DNA of 64,000 nucleotides, taken from positions 3,531-67,530 of the forward strand of contig JBMYZR010000006.1 of assembly GCA_049610565.1 (NCBI GenBank), written 5' to 3'. The notes beneath the pieces are model-generated. The model saw nothing but the letters and a program-made list of their open reading frames with translations, was not told the DNA's origin and ran no database searches. Numbering within the stretch: the stretch's first letter is position 1; each line of letters begins with the position of its first letter. Shown one piece after another: positions 35,032 to 42,381 of this stretch. The DNA is from UBA8752 sp049610565 (GTDB lineage: Bacteria > Bacteroidota > Bacteroidia > Flavobacteriales_D > Sanyastnellaceae). The position numbers were made by a program, and so were the translations under genes.

Positions 35032-36617
35032 GAGGCCGAACCCGTTGAAGGGACATGGCGGAACCGGGCGAATTCCATCACGCGGATGCCCGTCCACCGG
35101 CCGAGCGCCAGCATGGCGGCCACAATCCAGAGGAACAATTCAGGAAAGGCGAGCAGCATGGCTTCCGCCGTCGTCGACTGCATCGCAAAAAACGCCAGGA
35201 CCACCACAACGAGGGTCTGCGCAGCTTTGGACAGGGCATCGGTCCACCCCACCTCCTCGATTTCCCGGGCAAACCGCTCGGCCGTGATCGCCACGACCAC
35301 CACCGGGAACAAGGTCACCTTGACCCATCCGATCTGACCGGATTGCCATCCCCAGGCACTGACGGCCAGATAGCAGCCCACCACTGCCACCAGAAGGATC
35401 ACGAGGCGTGGGGTGTACAACAGGCGCCACCGCATCAGCAGGGGGTGCACCGCCGCCACGGTGAACAGCACCAGGAAGAAGGCCCCCGTTCCAATGCCGA
35501 GGCCCGTGCCCTTCATGGACACGGCGAGCAAGGCCGGGAGGAACAAGCCAAAGGTGTGGAGCCCCACGACGTTGCGCATGAAGGCCACCACCGCCGCACC
35601 CAGGGGCAACAACAACAGGAACCCCAAGGCGCCCGAAGGCAGTCCCGCATCGGCAAAGGCCCGCCACACCGGATGTTCTCCCAGGGCTTCCCGGGGCAAC
35701 CGCAGGCGCGGACGGATGGAGAATCCATAATCCAAGGGAAGTCCCGCCGTGTGTCCGAACAGGCCCACATCCCCATGGTACAGGGTCAAATACTCCGCAG
35801 GCAGGGCAGCGAAGTGTCCGTTGAGCGCATCGAATGGGACCCACTGGCTTTGAAGGTTGACCTCCACCCACTGATGGCTCGTCCGTTTGTCCCCCGTCTC
35901 GAGGATGAGCCCCCCGACCAACCTCGCCGGCAAGCCGATGTGGCGACACAGGGCCACAAACAATCGGCTCTTTCCATTGCACGATGCCTCCCCAAGACGC
36001 AAGGCCGTCAGGGCATCCGTCGTGCCCTTGAAAGCCGCACCGTCCAGGGCCAGCACCGCCTCATGAATGCGCCGCAGGGCCTCAACGGCATCGAGTCCCT
36101 CCAATTCCAGACGCCGGGCCAATGCGGCAATGTCTGGATGGTCGGACTGGATCACCTCCGTGCTCACGAGATAGGCCTTCAATTGGGGGGAGGGACGAGA
36201 GGGGGTCGTCATGGCGGCATCCTCAAGGTCCCACTCCACAGCGCGGGTGCGCACCACCGTGCGGTATTGCACGGGGCCGGTCACCTGACGCCAGGAGGCC
36301 CGACGGCCATGTGCGTCCCGGGCGATGACATCCACCCCCTGTCCCTGGATGACCCCTTCCTCCAACACCTGCTGACGGGCATCTCCCACGGGCAGGTAGG
36401 TGCGGAAGTCGCCCCCCTGGTCTCCACCCCGGAGCTCCATCCGAAACACGACTTCATGAACCCGCTGCGGCAAGGTCCGCTCCAGTACGTCGGCCAGCCC
36501 GTCCCCGTCCTCTCGGGACAGGGCATTCCACATGGCAAACAAGGGCCACAGGATGCACAGGGCGAGGACAATCCGGTACGAAATCGGGGCTGAAGAGGAC
36601 GAATCCGTCACGGACAC
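35028..36617 (-). CDS. Transglutaminase-like domain fused to seven transmembrane helices
   Basis: 529 residues. One N-terminal helix (14-32) and a periplasmic domain (about 45-145) precede a transglutaminase-like region (145-275) and seven hydrophobic segments between about 328 and 506. The family is named inactive transglutaminase fused to 7TM helices. Yet here Cys213 (GEASCNGKS), His248 (TSHQWVEV) and Asp263 (WVPFDALNG) stand in the order and spacing of a transglutaminase/cysteine-protease triad. The start is GTG at 36617, the only initiator before the first helix, overlapping the dockerin-like gene by 10 bases. The pair with the ATP-grasp ligase is conserved across phyla and suggests peptide or amide chemistry at the inner membrane. 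Confidence 0.9.
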   Translation of the reverse strand: MSVTDSSSSAPISYRIVLALCILWPLFAMWNALSREDGDGLADVLERTLPQRVHEVVFRMELRGGDQGGDFRTYLPVGDARQQVLEEGVIQGQGVDVIARDAHGRRASWRQVTGPVQYRTVVRTRAVEWDLEDAAMTTPSRPSPQLKAYLVSTEVIQSDHPDIAALARRLELEGLDAVEALRRIHEAVLALDGAAFKGTTDALTALRLGEASCNGKSRLFVALCRHIGLPARLVGGLILETGDKRTSHQWVEVNLQSQWVPFDALNGHFAALPAEYLTLYHGDVGLFGHTAGLPLDYGFSIRPRLRLPREALGEHPVWRAFADAGLPSGALGFLLLLPLGAAVVAFMRNVVGLHTFGLFLPALLAVSMKGTGLGIGTGAFFLVLFTVAAVHPLLMRWRLLYTPRLVILLVAVVGCYLAVSAWGWQSGQIGWVKVTLFPVVVVAITAERFAREIEEVGWTDALSKAAQTLVVVVLAFFAMQSTTAEAMLLAFPELFLWIVAAMLALGRWTGIRVMEFARFRHVPSTGSAS

Positions 36618-37024
36618 GAAGTTCCAAAAACCGAAAGCAGAACCAAGAGGTCCGTCGTGCCGACGAGGCCATCTCCCGTGAAATCCGCAGGCCCATCCGT
36701 CAGGGTGCCGAATGTGCTGAGCAGGATCAACAAGTCTGAGGTCGTGATGGTCTGGTCTCCGTTCAAGTCCCCCACACAGTCATTGGCTTGAGCCATCGCG
36801 TGGAGAAGCCCAGGTTCCAATTGTCCCACGGGCAGCATCACGGACGCGTGCGGGACTTCGTACCCCACCGTCCACGAGACGGATCCAAACGCCGTGACTG
36901 TCGACCCGGTGGCCGTCACCGGAGCATGCTCCGTCCAACTGACTTGCGCACACGCCAGGGACATCATGCCCAGCCAAACCGCCAAACCCAGCGCGAGGCG
37001 CATCCCCAATTCTGCTGGTTTCAT
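36608..37024 (-). CDS. Small exported protein with two dockerin-like EF-hand repeats
   Basis: 138 residues; signal peptide 1-27 (MKPAELGMRL to SLACAQ), a short beta domain (28-80), then two dockerin-type-I-like repeats: CVGDLNGDQTITTSDLLILLSTFG and ADFTGDGLVGTTDLLVLLSVFG without their full length shown elsewhere. The D-x-N-x-D loops should bind calcium. Dockerins pair with cohesins, but no cohesin is seen here and such repeats also occur alone in Bacteroidota. Overlaps of 4 bases with the upstream gene and 10 bases with the 7TM-transglutaminase gene place it inside the operon. The same type of repeat ends the partial gene at 63892. Confidence 0.85.
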   Translation of the reverse strand: MKPAELGMRLALGLAVWLGMMSLACAQVSWTEHAPVTATGSTVTAFGSVSWTVGYEVPHASVMLPVGQLEPGLLHAMAQANDCVGDLNGDQTITTSDLLILLSTFGTLTDGPADFTGDGLVGTTDLLVLLSVFGTSCP

Positions 37025-38085
37025 TCGGATGCCGGCATGGAAACAGGAGCAGCAGACACCACCGAGTCCGGGAGCAGTGCCCATGAAGCCACCCACTGTT
37101 GCATTTGAATCATGAGCCCCTGAAGCTGCGCCAACGTGACCAGCTCATCCGGGTTGACCGCATCCACCCCTGCAACGGGCTGGTTGAATTGCGCCGGTCC
37201 CTCCACGGCAATGCTCTGACCGGCCAACCTCAACAATTCCGGGAGATACAATGTGTCTTGCGGTGTTCCGGTCAGGGGGATCCCGACGGGGGCTCCGATG
37301 TGCAGGAATTGGCGGGCCATCACCACCGTGGTGTCCGCGGCGGGCAGGACCCCCTCCTTGGTGCCCAGATTGGTTCTTCGGGTGCCGACCAGCTCGAGCT
37401 CATTGGCCGCATTCGCCCGGATGTCGTCGAGGGACTCGAGGCGGACATCGTCACCGGACTCGAGACGGACATCACTCGTGGCGATCATCTTGATGTCATC
37501 ATCCGCAAAAGCGGAGACGTCATCCCGCCCGGACAGAATCACGTCGCGCTGGGCTTGAAGTCGAACCACCTCCGTCAAAAGCGTATCCCCTTCCCGCGTG
37601 TTGCCCACCACAATCAAGCTGTCCGCATGCAACCGGACCGTGTCGGATTCCAGACTGAGACGCAGGTCCTCTTCGCCTTGGTAGAACCATCCGTTGCCCG
37701 CGTACTGGGCCTTCGGAACCTCCCCGAGCCACTGGGTGCCGAGATCAACCGGAGCATCCGTCCCGGTCCAAGTGGCCGACATCTGCAGCGCTTGATGCCA
37801 CGGAAGGCCTTCCCACAGGGCGCCACCGCCGATGCGGACCATGATGAGACCAAACGCATCCGTGGTCACCGGAAGTTGTTGGGACCAGAGCAGGCTGTCC
37901 GCAGCATTCAACACAGACACGCCCAGCGTACCGCCCGCATTGGCCAAGGGTGCCCCGTCCGCATCGCGGAGGAGGGCCTGATACGACATGCCCTGGGCAT
38001 TGCCCGGAGACTGGGCCATCAAGTACACCGGGCTCAACAAGGCTCCGAACAAACCGACAACGGCGATGTGGCGCAACACATTCAT
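37021..38085 (-). CDS. Exported SYQA-type surface protein with short acidic repeats
   Basis: 354 residues from MNVLRHIAVV; signal peptide ends VYLMAQ near residue 25. The mature N-terminus (GMSYQALLRDADGAPLANAG, then LGVSVLN) is the opening found in many Bacteroidota surface proteins related to tail-fibre/endosialidase-chaperone proteins. The middle carries a short tandem repeat with period 8-10 (DDIKMIATS, DVRLESGD, DVRLESLD, DIRANAAN), probably a beta-helix or beta-prism stack. The C-terminal part is predicted helical (LVTLAQLQGLMIQMQQW) and Ser/Ala-rich. It is the first gene of the seven-gene overlapping operon and starts beside a divergent promoter region shared with the DoxX-like pair. 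Confidence 0.82.
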   Translation of the reverse strand: MNVLRHIAVVGLFGALLSPVYLMAQSPGNAQGMSYQALLRDADGAPLANAGGTLGVSVLNAADSLLWSQQLPVTTDAFGLIMVRIGGGALWEGLPWHQALQMSATWTGTDAPVDLGTQWLGEVPKAQYAGNGWFYQGEEDLRLSLESDTVRLHADSLIVVGNTREGDTLLTEVVRLQAQRDVILSGRDDVSAFADDDIKMIATSDVRLESGDDVRLESLDDIRANAANELELVGTRRTNLGTKEGVLPAADTTVVMARQFLHIGAPVGIPLTGTPQDTLYLPELLRLAGQSIAVEGPAQFNQPVAGVDAVNPDELVTLAQLQGLMIQMQQWVASWALLPDSVVSAAPVSMPASE

Positions 38086-38095
38086 GGTCAACAAT

Positions 38096-38103
38096 GAAAA
38101 TAA
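38096..38103 (-). promoter_or_regulatory. Possible -7-like box (TTATTTTC) for the seven-gene operon
   Basis: A T-rich octamer on the minus strand, 10 bases before the ATG at 38085. It differs from TA-N2-TTTG at two positions, so it is only a weak candidate. Confidence 0.25.
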
Positions 38104-38260
38104 GCCCGGGCGCAGGGCATCCTCCGGACGTCTGCAAAGTTCAGACAGAACGCATGGCGCTTGGGTCACCCACGTCACCTCGTCCGTTCGCCTGCGCGCA
38201 CCCGAACTGCCCTTTCCAGTGATTCCTCCTGTCCTGTTGGCAATGTCCGCCTCGCCACCG

Positions 38261-38289
38261 TTGACCTGAGCCTCCTTCCGGTAGCTTGT
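38261..38289 (+). promoter_or_regulatory. Putative promoter (TTG, 18-base spacer, TAGCTTGT) for the DoxX-like pair
   Basis: TTG at 38261-38263 and TAGCTTGT at 38282-38289 have near-standard -33/-7 spacing for Bacteroidota. The box ends 12 bases before the ATG at 38302. The 216-base divergent region 38086-38301 otherwise holds nothing I recognise. Confidence 0.45.
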
Positions 38290-38301
38290 GGGCACTGCGC
38301 C

Positions 38302-39108
38302 ATGACCCAAGCACGCCCCACCCTGACCTGGTCGACCCAGCAGCTGTTGCGCTATGCCATCCTGCTGTACTGGTCGATTTTCTGGCTCTTCAACCTGATT
38401 GACAAGGCAATCGGCGGCGCCCATTTCCTGTGGGTCGGCCGCGACCGGTTTGCCCAGTTCCAGAAGTACTTCGCCTCCGTCGGCCTGGACTCGCCCCACA
38501 TCGCCAATGCGGCGCTGGCCGTGGCCGCCGCCCTCGAGGCGTTCGCCTTCGTCTTCTTCGCCGGCGCCCTGCTCCACGAGCTGCGCGGCCGGACCGATTC
38601 AAGCCACCGGCTCGCCCTGATCGGCACCCTGTTCACCCTGGGCACCTTCACGTTTTTCTCCATCGGCGACCACTGGTTCGGCGACCGGTTTGAATTGCTG
38701 GAGCACACCCTCTTCTGGTTTGTCTCGCTGGCCTCATGGGTCGTGTTCACCCGGCTCAAGGCCCAGGCGCCCACCGATCCCGTGGCCCTGCCCAAGGCAC
38801 AGCGCCTGATTGCCGGCATCGCCGGTGGGGTCCTCGTGCTGGTCACCGCCACCGCCATCTTCCGCCACAACACCACCGACTTCCCCAAGCGCACCGCCGC
38901 CATCGCCGCCGAACCGGTCGGGGACCACATCTACAAGGTGGCCTTTCCCTTCCTTGGCGGCAGCTCCGTCTTCGAGAACTCCCTCGCCCTTTTCAAGGAA
39001 CAGCACCCGGGCGAAGCGATCCAGCACATCTACACCGTGCCGAATCCGTTGCGCCTGAAGAAGGCCGACGCCCTCATCTTCTACATCATCACCGAGGACA
39101 CGCCATGA
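38302..39108 (+). CDS. DoxX-like membrane protein, first of a tandem pair
   Basis: 268 residues; start at MTQARPTLTW because upstream codons are not protein-like. Four to five hydrophobic helices (WSIFWLFNLIDKAIGG, NAALAVAAALEAFAFVFF, FTLGTFTFFSIGD, LEHTLFWFVSLASWVVF) resemble the DoxX/SURF4 four-helix fold. A further helix near 175-195 is followed by a soluble C-terminal domain of about 65 residues (VAFPFLGGSSVFENSLALF, HIYTVPNPLRLKKADA). Its stop overlaps the start of the next gene (ATGA), a paralogue of the same layout. The function of such proteins is poorly defined; redox or quinone-linked roles are known for some DoxX relatives. Confidence 0.82.
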   Translation: MTQARPTLTWSTQQLLRYAILLYWSIFWLFNLIDKAIGGAHFLWVGRDRFAQFQKYFASVGLDSPHIANAALAVAAALEAFAFVFFAGALLHELRGRTDSSHRLALIGTLFTLGTFTFFSIGDHWFGDRFELLEHTLFWFVSLASWVVFTRLKAQAPTDPVALPKAQRLIAGIAGGVLVLVTATAIFRHNTTDFPKRTAAIAAEPVGDHIYKVAFPFLGGSSVFENSLALFKEQHPGEAIQHIYTVPNPLRLKKADALIFYIITEDTP

Positions 39109-39881
39109 CCGAACGCCGCCTCCTCCGCTTGGCCATCCTCGTGTTCTGGACCCTCTTCTGGGGCCTCAGCGTGACGGACAAGATCATCCCCGACGTCCAG
39201 CACCTCTGGGTGGGCAAGGACTTCTTTGCCCTGTTCATCAAATTCTTCGCCTCCCTCGGATTGAAGGACCCCCTGTTTGCCACCGCCGCCCTCGCGTTGG
39301 TGTCCGGGCTCGAGGCCGTCAACTTCGGGCTGTACCTCGCGGCCTTGATCAGCTTCCGCAAAGGCGATGCCGCCGTGACCGACCGGTGGTTCTTCCGGGC
39401 CATCCTCGCCTCCATGGTGCTCTTCAGCCTGTTTTCCATCGCCGACCAGGTGTTTGGCGACCGGTTCCAACTCCTCGAACACGGGCTCTTCTGGATCATC
39501 CTGCTCGCCTCCTGGATCGTGTTCCGGCACATTCCGATGGAGGACGGCGCGACGCTCGGGGCTTCCCCTGCGGCTGAGACCCGGGGGTGGATGGTCGGTG
39601 GCCTGGTCCTGACGCTGGCCACCGTGGCCACCCTCTGGCGCTTTTCGGACGCCACCTTCCATCAGGTGGAGGCGCCCGTCGCCGGCCAGGAAGTGGTGGA
39701 CGGCGTCTACAAATTCGATTTCCCCTTCCTCGCCGATAAGGTCGTCTGGGAAAACACCGTCAATGCCTTCATGGCCGAGCATCCGGAATTGAAGATCCAA
39801 TACATCTACACGGGGCCTTCGGAGCTGAATTCCAAAAAGAAGACCCACCTGCTGCTGTACGTCTTCACCGAGCCGGCCTGA
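39105..39881 (+). CDS. DoxX-like membrane protein, second of a tandem pair
   Basis: 258 residues, overlapping the first copy by 4 bases. The order of elements is the same as in its neighbour: LFWGLSVTDKIIPD, LWVGKDFFALFIKFFASLGL, FSLFSIADQVFGDRFQLLEH, one later helix, then a soluble tail (YKFDFPFLADKVVWENTVNAF, IQYIYTGPSELNSKKKTH). The paired conserved motifs (FGDRF-x-LLEH and FPFL-x5-V-x-EN) show a tandem duplication that has diverged well beyond DNA identity. Co-translation suggests a heterodimer (inference). Confidence 0.82.
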   Translation: MTERRLLRLAILVFWTLFWGLSVTDKIIPDVQHLWVGKDFFALFIKFFASLGLKDPLFATAALALVSGLEAVNFGLYLAALISFRKGDAAVTDRWFFRAILASMVLFSLFSIADQVFGDRFQLLEHGLFWIILLASWIVFRHIPMEDGATLGASPAAETRGWMVGGLVLTLATVATLWRFSDATFHQVEAPVAGQEVVDGVYKFDFPFLADKVVWENTVNAFMAEHPELKIQYIYTGPSELNSKKKTHLLLYVFTEPA

Positions 39882-39970
39882 ACGCGAAAAGCGGCCCATT
39901 CCCGCTGGAACCGGACCGCTTCATCGCGTAGAACCGAAGACAGCCTTGCAGCCGCATCCGAGAAGGAGCA

Positions 39971-39986
39971 CGGCGGGTTTCCGCCG
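39971..39986. repeat. Perfect small hairpin
   Basis: CGGCGG, loop GTTT, CCGCCG: a six-base-pair perfect stem with a four-base loop. There is no T-tract, so it is a structural element and not a clear terminator. Confidence 0.5.
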
Positions 39987-40035
39987 GCCTGGGTGAGCCC
40001 AATTCAAAAGCCCACCCGATTCGTGCGACAAGATA

Positions 40036-40049
40036 TAGGATAAATCCTA
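40036..40049. promoter_or_regulatory. 14-base palindrome, candidate operator
   Basis: TAGGAT-AA-ATCCTA is perfectly palindromic and lies within an AT-rich island 135 bases upstream of the M42 peptidase start. It could be the half-sites of a dimeric regulator. No regulator gene adjoins it. Confidence 0.45.
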
Positions 40050-40167
40050 CAAATTGATCTTCGCTGGCAATTTTCCCATGGATGCACTCTGAATTCCGCG
40101 AACACCCGGTGGGGAAATCCTGCCGAAACCTGTGGACCTGAGGGGACCTGCACCCCACTTGCCCCCC

Positions 40168-40175
40168 TAAATTCG
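40168..40175 (+). promoter_or_regulatory. Putative -7 box (TAAATTCG) for the M42 peptidase gene
   Basis: TA-N2-TTCG, identical to the box before the beta-galactosidase gene, ending 8 bases before the ATG at 40184. Confidence 0.45.
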
Positions 40176-40183
40176 CCCGCGAC

Positions 40184-41269
40184 ATGGCCAAGAAGAAGAT
40201 CATCACCCGCGCCTCGGAGAAATTCCTGGAGGCTTACCTCAACAACCCGTCTCCCACCGGCTTCGAAAGCGGGGGCCAGAAGCTCTGGCTCGACTACATC
40301 ACGCCCTACATCGACGAACACATCGTCGACACCTACGGCACGGTGGTCGGCGTGATCAACCCGGAGGCCAAGTACAAGGTGGTCATCGAGGCGCACGCCG
40401 ACGAGATCAGCTGGTTCGTGCACTACATCACGAACGACGGCTTCATCTACCTCCGCCGCAACGGGGGCAGCGACCACCAGATCGCCCCGTCCAAGCGCGT
40501 GGACATCCACACCCAGAACGGTCCGGTGAAGGCCGTCTTCGGTTGGCCGGCCATCCACACCCGCACCGCGGGCAAGGAGGCACCCCCGACCCTCAAGAAC
40601 ATCTTCCTCGACGTCGGCGCCAAGGACAAGGCCGAGGTCGAAGCCATGGGCATTCACGTCGGCTGCGTCGTCACCTATGAGGACGAGTACATGCTCCTCA
40701 ACAAGCAGTGGTACGTCGGCCGCGCGCTCGACAACCGGGCCGGTGGCTTCATGATCGCCGAGGTCGCCCGGATGCTCCACGAGAACAAGGTCAAGCTGCC
40801 GTTTGGCCTGTACATCACCAACAGCGTCCAGGAGGAGATCGGCCTGCGCGGCGCCCAGATGATCGCCGAGCGCATCCAGCCGGACGTGGCCATCGTGACC
40901 GACGTCACGCACTGCACGCAGACACCGATGATGAACAAGATCGAGCAGGGCGACGTCGCCGCCGGCAAAGGCCCGGGCGTCACCTACGGACCCGCGGTCC
41001 AGAACAACCTGCTCCAGCGCATCATCGACACCGCCGAGGACAAGAAGATCCCGCTGCAACGCATGGCCGCCAGCCGCTTCACCGGCACGGACACCGACGC
41101 GTTTGCCTACTCCAACATGGGGGTCGCCAGCGCGCTGATCTCCCTTCCGCTGCGCTACATGCACACCACGGTGGAGATGGTCCACAAGCAGGACGTCGAG
41201 GACTGCATCCGCCTCATCTACGAGACGCTGCAGAACATCGAAGTCGGCGAGGACTTCAAATACCTCTGA
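40184..41269 (+). CDS. M42 family metallo-aminopeptidase
   Basis: 361 residues, cytosolic. The two-metal site of the M42/M20 clan is complete: His71 (EAHADE), Asp183 (ALDNRAGG), Glu217-Glu218 (VQEEIG, catalytic and metal), Asp240 (VTDVTH) and His327 (RYMHTT). M42 enzymes form dodecameric tetrahedral aminopeptidases that finish peptide degradation; some were once called endoglucanase CelM, an error. Start ATG 40184 is preceded by a -7-like box 8 bases away. The 3' end overlaps the convergent response-regulator gene by 14 bases. Confidence 0.93.
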   Translation: MAKKKIITRASEKFLEAYLNNPSPTGFESGGQKLWLDYITPYIDEHIVDTYGTVVGVINPEAKYKVVIEAHADEISWFVHYITNDGFIYLRRNGGSDHQIAPSKRVDIHTQNGPVKAVFGWPAIHTRTAGKEAPPTLKNIFLDVGAKDKAEVEAMGIHVGCVVTYEDEYMLLNKQWYVGRALDNRAGGFMIAEVARMLHENKVKLPFGLYITNSVQEEIGLRGAQMIAERIQPDVAIVTDVTHCTQTPMMNKIEQGDVAAGKGPGVTYGPAVQNNLLQRIIDTAEDKKIPLQRMAASRFTGTDTDAFAYSNMGVASALISLPLRYMHTTVEMVHKQDVEDCIRLIYETLQNIEVGEDFKYL

Positions 41270-41702
41270 GGGGGATCTGGTCCGTCCAGCCGCGGAGCTG
41301 GTGGACATCGAGCGGTTTGGGCAGCAGGGCCTCCACAATGGGGTGACCCGATGCCCGCTCGAGGTCCTCGCGGTCGAGGGTGGCGCTGAGCATGAACACG
41401 GTCATCCCCGACAGCGCGGAGGCCGGCAGGAATTCCAGCCGCTCCAGCACGCCGAATCCGTCCATGCCCGGCATCAGGATGTCGAGCAGGATGACGAGGC
41501 GCCCCTCGGCGAGGGCGGAGCCGGGCCGAACGTCGTTTTCCTCCACCCCGGAATCGGCCATGAGCGCCTCCAGGAAAGAGGGACCATCCTTGAACTTGCG
41601 CACGCTCGCCATCATGGCGGCCTCGAGAAGGCGGCCATTGACCACGCGGTCGATCTCGTTGTCATCGACCAGCCAGAATTCCAGTTCGGAAGCCATGTCC
41701 AT
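41256..41702 (-). CDS. Single-domain response regulator
   Basis: 148 residues, a lone receiver domain without an output domain. Acidic Asp13/Asp14, phosphoacceptor Asp74 in LLDILMPGMDG, Ser106 and Lys129 (LPKPL) are all in place. Stand-alone receivers pass phosphoryl groups or bind target proteins. It lies 72 bases downstream of a second response regulator and the 7TMR-DISM kinase on the same strand, so it is probably part of that relay. ATG at 41702 is followed by another in-frame ATG two codons later. Confidence 0.9.
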   Translation of the reverse strand: MDMASELEFWLVDDNEIDRVVNGRLLEAAMMASVRKFKDGPSFLEALMADSGVEENDVRPGSALAEGRLVILLDILMPGMDGFGVLERLEFLPASALSGMTVFMLSATLDREDLERASGHPIVEALLPKPLDVHQLRGWTDQIPLRGI

Positions 41703-41774
41703 GAAATACGGGAGGAGACGCCCAAAGGTTTGTAGGAGCGATTCCGAAGGCCCTCACCCTCGGCATGGACAACC

Positions 41775-42362
41775 TCAGACCTGGCCCTTCTGGGACCGCA
41801 TCCACTTCTCGAAGCGCGCGTGCTCGTCCAGGACGCGGGTGCGCATGGACCGCAGATCGGCCCCCACACCGGCCGCCGCTCCGGCACCCCCGGCGGCCAG
41901 CTCGCCGGAAAAGCGGTCGAGGTCCTCGGCAAACCCGTTCAGGGCGGACAGCACCTGGTGGCCATTGCGCGCACTGTTCACCCGAGTTTGGTTCAGCACG
42001 TAGGCCGATTTGATCACGCTCCTGAGCTCCTCCTCGTTCCACGGCTTGGACACGAACCGGTACACCTGCCCCTTGTTGATCGCATCCACCACCGCGTCGG
42101 TGTCCGCGTAGCCCGTCACCAGCACGCGGGAGATGTCCGGGTGGTCCGGCATGATCAACTCGAAGAACTCCACCCCGCTGATCCGCGGCATGCGCTGGTC
42201 GCTGAGCACCACATGGAACTCATGGTCGTCGAGCATCCGGACCGCCTGGTGCGGCTCCGCGCAGGTGTGCACCTCGAAATCCCGGCGGAAGGCCGCCTTG
42301 AACGAAAACAGGTTGGGCTCCTCGTCGTCGAGGTAGAGTACGCGGATGATCTCCTCTTCCAT
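41775..42362 (-). CDS. Response regulator with C-terminal helical tail
   Basis: 195 residues. Receiver domain at 1-120: Asp12/Asp13, phosphoacceptor Asp55 (SDQRMP), Thr83 (LVTGYAD) and Lys106 in YRFVSKPW, the sequence style of receivers paired with histidine kinases of hybrid or RpfG-like systems. The tail (120-195) has an Ala/Gly-rich linker and a helix (LDEHARFEKWMRSQ) but no DNA-binding or HD-GYP output domain. It starts 20 bases after the histidine kinase stop and is almost certainly its partner. Confidence 0.91.
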   Translation of the reverse strand: MEEEIIRVLYLDDEEPNLFSFKAAFRRDFEVHTCAEPHQAVRMLDDHEFHVVLSDQRMPRISGVEFFELIMPDHPDISRVLVTGYADTDAVVDAINKGQVYRFVSKPWNEEELRSVIKSAYVLNQTRVNSARNGHQVLSALNGFAEDLDRFSGELAAGGAGAAAGVGADLRSMRTRVLDEHARFEKWMRSQKGQV

Positions 42363-42381
42363 GGTCGTGTTCGCTGCGCGG

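Larger units (their letters stand above)
39882..40183. other. 302-base gene-free region with hairpin and palindrome
   Basis: No protein-like frame. It contains AAGCGG/CCGCTT repeats just after the DoxX-like gene (39891-39923, a weak terminator candidate without a T-tract), a tight hairpin at 39971-39986, an AT-rich patch with a 14-base palindrome at 40036-40049, and a -7-like box at 40168-40175 just before the M42 peptidase gene. The AT-rich patch stands out strongly from its GC-rich surroundings. Confidence 0.6.

Noticed and set aside
39865..40206. A 113-codon minus-strand open frame in the gene-free region
   Set aside because: No protein-like features, AT/GC composition changes inside it, and it crosses two likely regulatory elements.
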